A stretch of 64,000 bases of DNA from Berberis thunbergii (lineage: Eukaryota; Streptophyta; Magnoliopsida; Ranunculales; Berberidaceae). Positions within the stretch are counted from its first letter, which is position 1, and each line of letters begins with the position of its first letter. Below the pieces are notes generated by a model that was given only the letters and a program-made list of their open reading frames with translations, did no database searches and was not told the origin of the DNA. The translations under genes were made by a program, and so were the position numbers. Below, in pieces: positions 1 through 11,494 of this stretch. The stretch covers positions 148,602 through 212,601 of the forward strand of contig QNQO01001832.1 of assembly GCA_003290165.1 (NCBI GenBank). Direction: 5' to 3'.

Positions 1-2032
1 GAACTTCCCACAAGGTCAGTAGAAACCATTCAGTTGATTGATCCTAACTATGAGGATTAGTCACGCCTACAAATTCCTACTCCACTAAGCATGTTTGGGG
101 GTGGTATCCACCACCCCCATTACGTTCGGCAATAACATTAAACTTAGCGCTACTGGGAGGTAGCCCAATCCGTTTATGCATTCATTCATTCATAAAAAAT
201 AAAAAAATAAAAAAATTAATAATAATAATAATAAACATATTAAAAATTTATTAATAATACCGCCAATTCCTTTTTGGGGTGATGTATTTTAATAATACAT
301 CACCCCACCAACTCACTCTTTTTCATTTCAGGGACAGTACAGGTGTTCAACAAATCACCTGAGATAATAAGTTCTAATTTTTATTTGTCACTTTTCATTT
401 CATTTGGTTAACACTAAGGACAGTGTTCTATTTGTTTGGGGGTGGGGAGATTTGTCAAAATTTATACCACTTTTGAAAATCGTTTTCTAAAAAAAATATA
501 AAATGGTGTGGTATCCTAGTTATGATGAGATTGGATTACTTGATTCATTACATTTAGGCAAAGAGATGTTGGAAGTTTATTGCTACAGTAAATATTGCAT
601 TTGAGCATTCAGGAACAAATAAATTTTTGCACAATGAACACAGATGTAGTTTAGAATACAAAAGTAAGTTACTTCCTGAGAATCTAGATGAATAATAGCA
701 GAGACTTTAACCTTGTGAGCTATCAAGCCTTTCATTTTATTCAGAGTGTTTTTACACAACTCCGAGTCATATGATGACTTGAAATTTTATTGGACATTAA
801 CTTGTTGTAAAGTCTCATTAATCTTCCTTTTGGTTGGTCACTGAGGATGACATCTTTTTCGAGTTAAGAGAAACATAGGTCTTGTAGCCTATTTGAGACT
901 TATAACCATTACCAAACCTTAGAAGGTAAATTAGGGATCTCTTGTCCATCTGAACCTTCTCAAAATCATCTGGCTAAACATTTCATCCAATACCAATGTG
1001 AGCCTTTATCTTGTTTTTTTTAGATATATAAAAATAAAAATAAAAACCCCATTTTTCCCTTTATGTTTCTGAAAAATGTTAGGAAGATTTATCAAGAAAA
1101 ATAGGAGTGCAAAGTGAAACTACAAAGTCCAACGTGCTTCAGAAAAAAAATTCTGGAAAAAAAAGGTTGTAAAGAAAGGAGAATAAAGGAAGTGATTGAT
1201 GAGTCTCCTATTAATCTATTTGAAGACCATATATTTTCAGAAACATCATTTTACTTGCCATCTACCCCACTCTTCCGCACATATATATATATATATATAT
1301 AATTCATATTCATTGCCTTTTTAGAGAAGTCCTAATTAACCCTATGGTAAGAAGTGGAGAGTAGATGAGAAGACGCTATGGTGGGTAACTCGACATTCTT
1401 GCAAGTGATCAACATTCATTCCATGAGACTATTATTCTTATTCATGTCCGTTTATTCTTATGAGCATGTGAGAAGTTTTCATTTTCGCATTTCCTCTTTT
1501 CCTCATATGCAAGAGAGAAAATATTTTACCCAAACTCAGAGTGATCATTTCAGAGAAATTAACTGGTGAGTTTTGAAGTCAAAACAGTTATTCCAAAGGT
1601 GGATTAGGATGTACGTTACTTTGACATGAAAATTTGCATTTTTTGGTTATTCACACACACACCTTGTTCCAAAGTTTCTTATTTGTAATGTGCATTTTAG
1701 TAAGAAGTTACATATGTCTCTTGACTTCTATGTGGTTGAATAACAAAGACATTATCTGAGAACAATAGGTCACACGTCAATTTTGTTTCATATAAAAAAA
1801 TGTTTGTAGGTGTCATCCTGAATTACCCTGGGGAGGCTAAAACTCCTCTTTAGTGTCATGCTAGGGGTTCAAGGCATTGTTGCATATTCTAAATGCAATC
1901 AAGTCATACCAGCGAAAGTGGCATTGATTTTTTTGAGAAGTTTATGACGAATAAAATTATTTTGTTTTGTGTTCTTATCTTTCTTTTCGTTGTTCTTTGC
2001 TAGAGGACTAGCAAAAGGTTGTTTGGGGGTGG
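1..2032 (+). mobile_element. 3' non-coding tail of a Ty3/gypsy-like retrotransposon (remnant)
   Basis: No credible gene lies here; the short ORFs are not protein-like. The stretch has hallmarks of the long untranslated region behind pol in Athila/Tat-type gypsy elements. Near 150-165 there is a phrase GCGCTACTGGGAGG, followed by long AT-rich DNA. Two G-rich polypurine-like tracts (about 436-452 and 2022-2031) each include TTTGGGGGTGG. The second is immediately followed by a TGTGATAAGCACC sequence that looks like an LTR start. The family assignment rests on this layout and on remembered motifs, not on a protein domain, so it is moderate to low. An (AT)n microsatellite lies at about 1280-1301. 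Confidence 0.4.
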
Positions 2033-2400
2033 TGTGATAAGCACCCAAAACATCGATTTTACACTTCCAAATATACAATTGTTAACTCCAATTATCAAAT
2101 AAAAATATCTCATTATGTGTATTTTGTGCATTTTGTAGGAATTCAAGTACAAATCTCAAATTATGCATAAAGTTGCACAATAAGGCTAAATTCATCAACT
2201 ACAAGGCCCAATGGAAATTCGAATGCATTCATCGGGATTAAAGAATTTCAATCTCTAAACCCATGAAGTCAATCCCACAAAGCAACAACAATTACGAATC
2301 TCGAGAAAATCAATATGAAGATTTTGACGTCCACTATTATACCATTTTGACGTCCACTGTAATACCCGCCCAATTCACTTACCAATATACTTTTATTATC
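2033..2400 (+). repeat. Partial LTR of the gypsy-like element
   Basis: The sequence begins TGTGATAAGCACCC directly after a polypurine tract, as a 3' LTR does. No second copy lies in the window, so the right border is unknown. A phrase GACGTCCACT occurs twice (about 2328 and 2350), and the text changes character near 2360 at TGTAATACCCGCCC, which could be the start of another LTR fragment. Confidence 0.35.
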
Positions 2401-2753
2401 TTATAAATTAATAATATTTGTTTATTGATAGTATTTATTAATTGGTAATATATAGTTACAAATAATTATATTTTATGATTTTAATTTAGGACCTAGGTTT
2501 AGGCTGGGGTGGGTAAGAGATGAGCGATGGTTGTGTTTAGCTAATGAAACCCTATTAAAAAATCATTTAAAAAGAAACCCTAGCCCTTTTTTCTCTTTGC
2601 ATGCACAAAAAAAAACGCTTGAAAAAGGTGGGAGGCACTTTGAAGGAAGAACTTTTGGATCTTTGCAAAGAAAAAAAAATTGTGAGTAAGATTCTATCCC
2701 TCTTCAATATTTTCTTTCAATGTAACTACGATTCCCTAGACATTTTTATTTTA

Positions 2754-3000
2754 TTTACATCTTTAATGGAGGAAAAAAAATGATTTGACATTTCGGTTTG
2801 ATTTTATATCTTTAATGAAAAACCAATTTGACATCTTGATTTGATTTACATCTTTAATGGAGGAAAAATCGATTTGACATATTGATTGGAGGAAAAATCG
2901 ATTTGTCATCTTGGTTTGATTTACATCTTTAATGGAAAAACCGATTTAACATCTTGATTTGAGGAAAAATCGATTTGACATCTTGGTTTGATTTACATCC
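2754..3000. repeat. Minisatellite, imperfect units of about 45-55 bp
   Basis: About five imperfect copies of a unit containing ATTTGACATCTTGGTTTGAT and CATCTTTAATGGAGGAAAAA are arranged head to tail. No coding function is apparent; this is ordinary slippage-type tandem DNA. Confidence 0.7.
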
Positions 3001-3416
3001 AAATATATTTATAAAAAAAAAAAAAAATTTGCCCATGTAACAGGTCAAACGAATCAAAATAGAAAGTGCAAAAGAAAGAAACTTTTAGAAAGCCTTTGCA
3101 TGAATCCTTTCAAAAGGATGATTTTTATGGAAAAAAAAAAACCTGCTAAGAGTATCTTATTAGAATAGTGCATTATCAATGAAAAGACAAGTTACAACTA
3201 TCTCTTGACCATTTTTTTGGTAAAACAGAATTAGTTTTATCCATAAGGGATAATTTATCTTTTCATTGGTGTATAAGGTACATAAAACATATTTATCAAT
3301 CTAAGTCATTGTGCATGTATTAATGGAAGTTCAATACAGTTAAGTTCCCAACATTTCATTTTTTTGATGTTATAATAACTATAATTTTTATAAGCTTATA
3401 ATGTTATGATCTGAAC

Positions 3417-3419
3417 TGA
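3417..3419. repeat. Target-site duplication TGA, left copy (right copy 11979-11981)
   Basis: TGA immediately precedes CACTACAACAG, and TGA immediately follows TTGTAGTG at 11979-11981. Three base pairs is the length generated by CACTA transposases. Confidence 0.85.
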
Positions 3420-3429
3420 CACTACAACA

Positions 3430-3885
3430 GATTCGTTTTTACCGGTGCTTTGTAAAGCGCCAGTATATCCCCAAAAGTGCCGGTTTAGATCATAGACGGC
3501 ATTTTCTAAAGCGCCGGTAAAGGTGTGTGCCGCGAAATGATTACCGGCGCTTTAAGTGAAGCGCCGGTTAAAATTATCAGTGTCAGCACTTTCAAAAGCT
3601 CCGAACATGCTTATATAAGCGCCGCCAAAGATATGTATATGTCAATTCCAACACCGTATTTATACCCTTTTAATGGCGCCATAAAGCGCCGGTAAAGACA
3701 TTTTAAAGCGCCAGTAAAACCTTTTTCTGACGCTTTTAAAGCGCCGCTTATGTTAACAAACATGTATTAAAACCTTTTAATGGCGCTTGAAAGCGCCGCA
3801 AAAGACTGTTTTGGAGACGCTTTCAAAGCGCCGGTTGTGCTAACACTTTTTACCGACACTTTAAAAGCGTCGGTTCTGTTAGCAT
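3430..3885. repeat. Left subterminal repeat array of the CACTA element
   Basis: About 450 bp contains roughly fifteen copies, in both orientations, of ACCGGCGCTTT or AAAGCGCCGGT and close variants. Many are arranged as palindromes with a short spacer. In the En/Spm family such arrays bind the TNPA-type protein and are rich in methylatable CpG. The binding role here is inferred from the family. Confidence 0.85.
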
Positions 3886-4111
3886 ACTTAGAAAAAAATC
3901 AATTTTCAGGCACCTCAACTTGCATCAATAAAAAATAAAAACCTGTCATTGGGACGGAAAAATAGACAGTGAATTTTTAATATACACAAAAAAATATACA
4001 ATCTACATGGCAAGGGCATAAAGTTCCCTCATCAATTCAACATCATTTACAAACTTCACCTAATTAAAGATGGCAACATTTTCTAGCCACTGATTTGCAA
4101 ACTCTATCAGA

Positions 4112-4440
4112 CTCCATGTGAAAGTGCTACAAGGAATGCATAAACTCCATCCTTGATGTTCATCAACGTTTCATGCTTTCCTTTTTTCAGTGATTAGTCC
4201 ATCCTTAATGTTCATCAACGTTTCATGCTTTCCTTTTTTCAGTGAAAAGACCATTTTTTACCACTGCAATCAGGTCAGCATTCTAAATAGTAATTGGCAG
4301 CTCCACCATGACTCAGTCCAATGCAACTTGAACCACTCGTTCAGATTCAGCATTAAACGCACTCGTGGCCTCGTCTAATAGTATAATCTTGGGTCCTTTA
4401 ATTAAAATCTGGTGCATATGAGGTCGCTTGAGAAATCACT
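4112..4440 (-). pseudogene. Captured fragment of an ABCB-type (MDR/P-glycoprotein) transporter ATPase domain
   Basis: On the minus strand one reads the Walker B/D-loop stretch [19 protein letters not shown], then ERVVQVALD, then the end of the nucleotide-binding domain, ADLIAVVKNG and KHETLMNIKDG. The order matches the C-terminal part of an ABCB nucleotide-binding domain, normally about 1250 residues into a membrane pump. Here only about 90 residues survive. There is an in-frame stop after VVQVALD, a shortened H-loop segment, and a tandem duplication of about 51 bp (near 4146-4245) that repeats KHETLMNIKDG and shifts the frame. No membrane domain is nearby. It lies inside the CACTA element, so transduplication of a host gene is the natural explanation. 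Family confidence is high; the exact paralogue is not known. Confidence 0.8.
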
Positions 4441-5215
4441 ATGTCAACCATAGTTAGAGTACAGAAGACCTGCAAGGCAGACAACAAAGACAGACCATTG
4501 ATGATCAAATAATTCGGATCAGAAGACAAAGTTATGTGAATTGATCACTGAATATGCATATTTGGCCTTCTGCAACATCCTGTCTGACATGATGGCTGAC
4601 AAGTGATTCACATTTCCACAAGGGATGCTTGTTCTTAATAAAACCAATGTCTATAAAGTTGAGAAAACATCTCAAAATAAACAGTACTAAACATGGTGTT
4701 CACTAATTAATCAAGAATGAAATGCTCATTTGATCTTCAATTACCATCAAGAGACTCATCATTTTGTTATTTTCATATTCTGCTTTCAGATCTAGATTAT
4801 ATTCTGTTTTCAGATCTAGATAATGTCACAATGATCTCATTAACATCAGCAAAAAGTGTTATTCATAGAATTCTTCAAGCCTTTTCATATAATCTTTACA
4901 CCGGCCTTTTACTTATTGAAAAAAGACATTGTGTGAACTAGACCAGAATTAAAAGTATGTTGAGGCATCTTATTGTAGTTAAAACTAGGACTTAAAGTTA
5001 CAACTTTCGACATGGAGTTGATCGAGTAGTCAAAAATGATTATTAAATAAAGCTAATGCATGTGTATTGAAATTGCATTATAATTACAACACTGAAACAG
5101 TTGAAGGCGATTGCAGATGGAGTAATCACAAAGGATCATCTGTGCTTATATATCAAACAACAGAATCGTGATCACCGCTATTAGACACACAGAGTAGGGA
5201 GTGATTACCTCATAA

Positions 5216-5320
5216 TGTTTGCCGGACAAGATCCCCATATGATGAAAACATTTGATTCTTGAATTATACTCCAAATCATAATTGGCACCCGGGTTCCCAA
5301 GCAAGTACCTCTACATCGAA
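5216..5320 (-). other. Exon-like segment of unknown origin within the CACTA element
   Basis: On the minus strand a short open segment, including YLLGNPGANYDLEY, is bounded by AG upstream and GT downstream, like an internal exon. I do not recognise the protein. Its setting among other captured exons suggests another gene fragment, but this is weak. Confidence 0.25.
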
Positions 5321-6102
5321 TTTGCACATTGAATGTCGTTACAAAAAGAACATATAAAATAAAACACACATTACAAAAAGAGTTGAAATCAACACTGAGA
5401 CATGTAGGGAAATGTTTTTCTAGCACAATTTGAAATACATTCATCGAGTATTATAACAGAGAAACAGAAGAAACAGAAAATGTTCTGAAATGAGTAGTGG
5501 CTAAGTGTTCAAAAACATATAAGAGAGTTATACACTCCTAATTTAAGCTTGTTCTGTATTGGATTTTGAGCACTTTAAACTGTGCTTCAACACCCCAAGA
5601 CAAGAATTCACTTGCCTGGATTGAGTGTTCAGAAAAACTGTGCAGTAAGCCAACATGCACAATCGCCACCTCATCAAATTTCTACAAACTTTAAAGCATA
5701 GGTTTCTAGTTTGTTTTGGTTTTTACGAAGATAAAACTAGGTTCCTATTTTGTAGGGAACTCATTTTTTTAAGTGTTTGGGCGGGGGAGTTATTATAGGA
5801 TTTGATTTGTGATTGAAAACATAAATATATTGGTATTAGTTAGTTTTGGGATTTTATTCATTAATGACATTTCAAAGATCTATTTCGTTTTTCTTGTGGA
5901 TTCCAGAAATATTTTTAGTTTCTATCAAAGTTGATGACTCTATTCGTTGACTTTTGCAACATCAGAGTTTACCAGAACTTCAAAGACTAAGCTCCTTTCA
6001 AGATTGCATAATTACTCAAGAAAAGAAAAAGTGGGTTATGGTGGTACATGTTCAAGTCTCGAAAATATATGAAATTGAAATCAAGATGGAGTTGGAACAG
6101 AC

Positions 6103-6860
6103 CTGTATGAGACGTTTACGTAGAGCAGGTTTAGGATCAGTTAGGAGACGCTTTGCCACATAAGGATAGGCAACCTGCATGCAATAAGTTAGAAACTAAA
6201 ATTAATCAAATCGAAAGGGTTTGCATGCTGGAAGGCAGTTAATGCTTCTAATGCTTTATTAAATCCAGTAAATCTCACAAGGAAATAGCCATTTCTTTGA
6301 AATGTTTATATGCAGTAGGCACTCAATTGATATTTTATTTTTATTTTTACCAAGAAAACATGTTTATCTGAGTTCATTGCCCAATTGCACACATGAATAT
6401 AGAGAGAAAAATATTTAATGGTAAGCTCTATTCCTCAACAGTTACTTTGAACAAGCTTTCATGATACTAATTGATGAGATACTTCAATAGAATAATGCAG
6501 TTCTCATAGATCCATTTGAAAAAAAAAAAAGCAACATAAAGATTCATCTTCACCTCTAGAAATTTGAAGTCTGGTTTTAGTGTGAAACATATGCCTTCTT
6601 GGGTCAATAGAGACCGAATAACAAGAGAAAACTAAAATCATCCTAGGGAAGGAGGCAAGAAGGATATTAACATTACCAATAACACTGTGAAAATTAAAAT
6701 CTGCTAGTCCTTTTCCAGATGAGTTCTGCCAGATAGCTTCTAAAGCTGGAACTATGGGAGCTACATCCATTCCACTGGCAAGGAAACCAAGTCTAGTGAA
6801 ATCATTTGCCATCTCAGCATAGTCCTCATTTACAGCATGGACAACAGCATCAATCAAAAT
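6103..6860 (-). pseudogene. Captured fragment of an ABC1-family (ABC1K/ADCK, chloroplast-type) kinase gene
   Basis: Three exon remnants lie in gene order on the minus strand, still separated by intron-like DNA with GT/AG borders. The first (upper bound 6860) gives DAVVHAVNEDYAEMAND, then GFLASGMDVAPIVPALEAIW and GLADFNFHSV. The second (about 6554-6630) gives FSLVIRSLLTQEGICFTLKP. The third (6103-6174, exactly 24 codons) gives VAYPYVAKRLLTDPKPALRK. This matches the C-terminal half of plastid ABC1-like kinases of the ABC1K1 type, atypical kinases acting on prenyl-lipid metabolism in plastoglobules. The kinase core (ATP-binding and catalytic motifs) is absent and the junction between the first two exons is disrupted, so no kinase can be made. 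Retained introns show capture from genomic DNA rather than from an mRNA. Confidence 0.8.
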
Positions 6861-7965
6861 CTGTTTATTTTGCTTCAAATACAGAAGGATAAAGAGAGTG
6901 AGCACCATGTTGCAAATAGACCAGAAGGCAACATGTTCGTGTGCATGTATATGTGTACCATATGGCATAGCACAACTTCTAAAATCTAAAAATAGTAGAT
7001 TAAGGAATATCCAAAGAGATACCATATAACCATTCTGTTCTGAATGAACACATATTTGACAAGGAAAAATTCGGATTCAAGCTGATGAGAAACAATACGC
7101 ACCACTGTGCGACAATTCTGTTTTTCTTTTCCCTTTTGGTTTTTTCTCTTTTATATTTGATATTTCTTCCTATTCATAATCAAACTTTATTCACTGAAAA
7201 TGTAATTATCATTATCTGTAGACTAAAGCCTCAAACTTCTGTTCAAGAGAAAACACAAGGTTAAACTTCAATTACCATTTCTAATGAATACACTATCAAT
7301 GTCACATGTCAGTTTAACAATGAAAAGGTAGAATGAATCCAGTGTTTGAAAAGGCTAATTCAGGAAATGAGGCATTAGTGTTTTAAGATGCAAAGCTAGC
7401 CTGAAGGTGTAAGTTTCAGTAATCGAACAATGAAAATTACTAAAATATCGTGTACAAATCAAGGAAATTATAAAGACTCGATCCATGTAATTAATCATCA
7501 AAGTAAGTAAAGCATTGGATTTGACCTAAACCATGGACATGAATAACATAATGGATAACATAAGCTATAACAGGCATCGATATGTCATAACTTCACAAGT
7601 TTGTAACAAAAACATGTACATAACTAAACCACAAGTGCATAACATACCATGTACATAGAAATAAGGTCCAAAAGGAGACTCGAAGAATATCTATAGGTTA
7701 TTCGATCACCGTTGTTCCAATGTTTTTACAAATAATTCATTCTCTATAACCCATTAAAGGATCTCCAATGGAAAGCTGATCCTAGACCTGGTGCTAAACG
7801 GGTACTGGTGCTAAATGCAATCTCTCCAGCAAGCATTTTAACCTGTTCGACGACTAAAGGAATTTCCACATAAAAAATCAGTGTGTTCATGCAAGTAAAG
7901 CAAATTAACATATTAATTCAAATTAACATATTAGTTATTATCACTTTAAAAAACTCATCGCTAAT

Positions 7966-8454
7966 GTGCCTCAGATCCACCATTGTTTTGATCAGTTAGT
8001 CTCCTCAATGCTTGCATCATCATGGCCATATCCTCCTTCATTTTATTCATTTCATCACTGGCCTTTACATCTTTGTCAAGTTTTCTTCATGATGGCGCAG
8101 CAATAGATGTAATTTGCATGTTTTGGACGACAATTCCTTGTTGAGACGCACATAATGACCTGTGCTCTCCTATTACACGATGTCTGTGTCATCAAATTCC
8201 AGACTCAGTTTTTATCCTTTTGATAGACTTGCTACCTTCTGTCCCAATGCTCGTCCACGTGCTTTCCTATTCCTGGTGCTACCTATGTAAAGGAAATTAT
8301 TAATGTTAAAAATTGTAAATTTTAAGTACAATTCTATAAGAAAAATGGAGTTTTATATTGTTTAGATCGAGTGAGTAAAAATACCAGAAGAACTTGACTC
8401 AACATTATGGGAAGACTCCTCTAACCTATCATTTGTCGGTGGTCTTGGCGCCAT
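7966..8454 (-). pseudogene. Broken transposase-associated gene of the CACTA element (Ptta/En/Spm-type)
   Basis: A minus-strand start codon at 8454 opens exon 1 (8385-8454: MAPRPPTNDRLEESSHNVES). After a GT-AG intron of about 100 bp, exon 2 continues with NRKARGRALGQKVASLSKG and LSLEFDD. Three stops interrupt the following segment. Farther on, a coiled-coil-like end, DEMNKMKEDMAMMMQALRRL, runs to a stop after GGSEAH near 7966. The KARGRALGQKVASL...KLSLEF pattern resembles the plant Ptta/En/Spm transposase family, and the helical tail is typical of its C-terminus. The middle of the family domain seems deleted. Family assignment is from memory of the pattern; the start codon, intron borders and stops are seen directly. 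Confidence 0.55.
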
Positions 8455-8863
8455 ACCTTAAAAATGCACAAAAAGTGACACATTACTAAGCACGCCTACT
8501 ACATTAGTATATTCTAAATACTACCATCAATATCTTTCAGTATGCCTCACTCCTCGTATTTCTCTATCCCGAATGTACCTTTTAAGTAAATTAATAAGAT
8601 GATAACAATCATTTCTCACAGTTTTTGTAAGTGCAGCTGAAGTTAATAGATTTCTACCTCTTTCATACGCATCTTGAAATGGGTAAACAAAAGAATTCAG
8701 TATGTTTTGTGATTCTGTCATTCTGCTGCATATCTTTTTTGCAAGTGAACCAGACAGGGATAATACCAAATAGCAACACTGAAATGGTGCTTAATATTTC
8801 AGATTTCTGGTTGACAATCCTTCCATTATTTACTTGTAACTTGAAATTTCTATTTGATTTCAG

Positions 8864-8995
8864 GCATTTTGTGATTTAGAACCTGTCTTCACAGATGAAG
8901 GTACTTACGACATCAACAGCATGATAGCAGCAAGAGAAATCACTGGGATTGCAAGCTTCAAAGCAGCTACAGTTCGGCAACACAGTTGTATGTAA
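8864..8995 (+). pseudogene. Captured last exon of acyl-CoA oxidase 4 (ACX4-type)
   Basis: After an intron-like stretch ending TTGATTTCAG, an open segment begins [20 protein letters not shown] and continues [17 protein letters not shown] to a stop at 8993-8995. This closely fits the C-terminus of the peroxisomal short-chain acyl-CoA oxidase 4, a flavoenzyme of fatty-acid beta-oxidation about 430 residues long. Only about 43 residues are present, with part of the preceding intron. It runs opposite to the other captured pieces, as expected for separately acquired fragments. The native C-terminal peroxisome signal does not appear to be preserved. Confidence 0.75.
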
Positions 8996-10425
8996 AAGTT
9001 GCGTATAAAGTGAGGAATCTTGATCCATATTCTCAATAAATAGAACTCAATGATGTCTTAGTGCAGATATAGCAACTAAGATTTTACACATTAAATAAAT
9101 TGATTTGTTAATTTAGTTCCTACAGAAACAGAGCTGAAATTCAACAAATGAATCAGCTGGGTTCCAAATAATGTTGTTATTAGAAAACCTATATTGGTAT
9201 TGGCCTATTTGATTTTTAAGGTGGTTGATCAGGTCGGGGAACAGCCTCAATCACAGACCATTCGGATGGTGTTAATAGGATTCAGAAAGCTCTTTTTATG
9301 GTAAAAAAACATGGTGAAACAAAACTAATAGGGTGACAGAATAACCTCAAGTACAACACTATACTGTTGGTGTTTCTACACTCAGATATTTTAGGCGACT
9401 GAGATTATAACGAAAACAAACATACAAAAACAGATATTATAAATAGGTAACAGAGATCATCAACAATCTCACGGTGAAAACAAAAACCAACTCAAAAATA
9501 AATAATAATAAAAATACATCACGAAAAAAAAACAAAGAAAAAAAGCAATAAATTCAGCAAGAACCCCTAGAAATCGGTTTAATACATTTGGATGATCGAA
9601 TTTGTGTGTAATAGAACATACATATGATGAAGAGAAGCAACGGAGACAATCGAAAGCGATTATAAAAGAGGGATTCATCAAAAACCAAAAACCCTATATT
9701 TGGAAATCATCAAATAGATATTCGATTGTACCTTGAGTTTCTTCTCTTTGGTTGCTATTTGAATGTTCTTCAATGAGTACCACCACCACAATGTTTGACA
9801 GATTTCAACAGATTGAAGAGTGGTCAGATAGAGAGTGAAGGAGGGAATGAGCGAAGTCACGAAGGACTGGAAGCGCTAAGGCGAGGGAAGGAGGAAGGAA
9901 GAGGAGGGAAGTCGCGAGCGCAGCAAGAAGGAGGGAAGTCGAGCGCAGAGGAAGGAGGGAAGTCGAGGGTTTTTTATTATCGCCCGGTGATTTTTTTTTA
10001 TCCCTCTCATCCGGCATTTTAAATCTCTAATACGGCGTTTTTAAAAAATAAATTTTTTTATTAGCGGGGTTGATTCTCGAGTTTTTTTTTTGGCTCTTTC
10101 TCGGCGCTTCTACAATACACGCCGATATTGTTAGCTCTTTACCGGCGCTTTTTACATCTAAAGCGGCGTTTTAGAAAACATAATTTTATTTTCAGCGGGC
10201 GGGATGGGTTGGCGGTTTTTTATCTTTACCGGTGCTTTAGAGAAGCAACGCCGGTATTGGTATCCCTTTCCCAGCGCTCCATAAGAAAACGCCGGGTAAG
10301 GGTTACTTTTACCGGCGCTTTATAAGGAAAACGCCGGTATTGGTTACTCTTTACCGGCGCCTATAACATCTAAAGTGGCAGTTTAGAAAACATAATTTTA
10401 TTTTCATCAGCAGGATGGGTTAGAG

Positions 10426-11494
10426 TAGGGGTGGGCACGGGACGAGATGAGATGAGATTAGGTAAACCCATCTCGTTCATACGGGATCGATAGGGGACGG
10501 GATGGGAAAAATCTCATCCCGACCTCGTCTCATCCCAAACGGGTTAGGGACGGGACGAGATCAGTGTGCTCTAATTTTATTCATTTCATTTTCTTTAATC
10601 AATCTCATAATTTGGTTGCTTGCACTCATCTCTGTTAGACTTCAAAGCATTCCACACCTGCAAATTGTTTGTTCTTGAAGAAGAAACTCATATGCATCCA
10701 GCAGTGCATTTCAATCTCGAACAATATATTTGCTAAGTATAGAAAAACAAGTTTAAACAAACATAATGTACACAACCCAAAGAATAACACTCAGTTTTAC
10801 CCTTGCATAGGTATCTGAGCTACCAGTGACAAAAATCGTTTCGCTAGCATTATATGCACAACACAATATTTGGTGGCTTGGTGGATCAGTACTAGTTGAG
10901 GGAACAGTGCTAGTTGAGAGTGTGGTGCTAGTTGAGAGACCATTGCTCTTCCCTGAAGTTAATTCCAAGTTAAGATTTCAGTTACCAAATTCCAAAAACC
11001 CCAACCAACCAACCAACCAAAACACACTATGTAAACTTGAAAAAAACCAGTGATGCATTTGAAGGCTTTGAAATATAAATGCGAGGACTGGCATTGGTAT
11101 TCCTAATATCTCAGATACGACATGTTTCATCATCTGATGATCTAGTAGGAAGGTAATAGAAAGAAAATCAAATACAAATTGAACTTCGAGAGAGTTTAAT
11201 ATTCACGTAGTAATTATGTAATAGCTAACTACAAAAAATATGCTACCAAACTTGCATTGCAGGTATTTCTAAATGTTTAAATGGCAGAAAGTTGATGGAC
11301 GCATTCTAGAAAATACTCATTAACACCAGAGTGAAAAATTAGTTCGGTACGAGACGGGATTTGCGGGATTGAAAATCTTCATATTATCCCATCCCATTCT
11401 AGATCGGGACGAGATGAAATTATTCAATCCCATTAAGACCTGAAAAAATCGGGATGGGACGGGATCGGGATCGCGGGATGGATGCCCACCCCTA
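10426..11494. mobile_element. hAT-like non-autonomous element nested in the CACTA arm (1,069 bp)
   Basis: The ends are TAGGGGTGGGCACGGGA and, inverted, GGATGCCCACCCCTA, the terminal pattern common in plant hAT non-autonomous elements. The flanking 8-mers are GGTTAGAG (10418-10425) and GGTTGGAT (11495-11502), matching at 6 of 8, consistent with an aged 8-bp duplication. The subterminal DNA is rich in GGGACGGGATGGG-type repeats in inverted orientation. It contains a fragment of a WD40 host gene and no hAT transposase. Confidence 0.7.
10620..10968 (-). pseudogene. Captured fragment of a BRWD/PHIP-type WD40 repeat gene (two exons)
   Basis: On the minus strand a serine/threonine-rich lead with repeated LSTST/PSTST motifs runs into HQILCCAYNASETIFVTGSS and DTYARV. 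A GT-bounded intron follows, then an AG-preceded second exon giving VWNALKSN. The order matches one blade of the WD40 domain in plant bromodomain-and-WD-repeat (BRWD/PHIP-like) proteins, which are nuclear and over 1,500 residues long. Fewer than 80 residues remain. It sits inside the nested hAT-like element, so it was probably captured by that element rather than by the CACTA element. Confidence 0.7.

Noticed and set aside
6504..7025. 173-codon minus-strand ORF as a complete gene
   Set aside because: Only its middle (DAVVHAVNEDYAEMAND and following) is real ABC1-kinase exon. The ends are intron read-through, and the true next exon is in another frame.
9795..10022. Glu/Gly-rich ORF next to the CACTA right array
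   Set aside because: It derives from short GGAGGGAAGTCG-type repeats. The complementary ORF on the other strand is equally open, so composition explains it.
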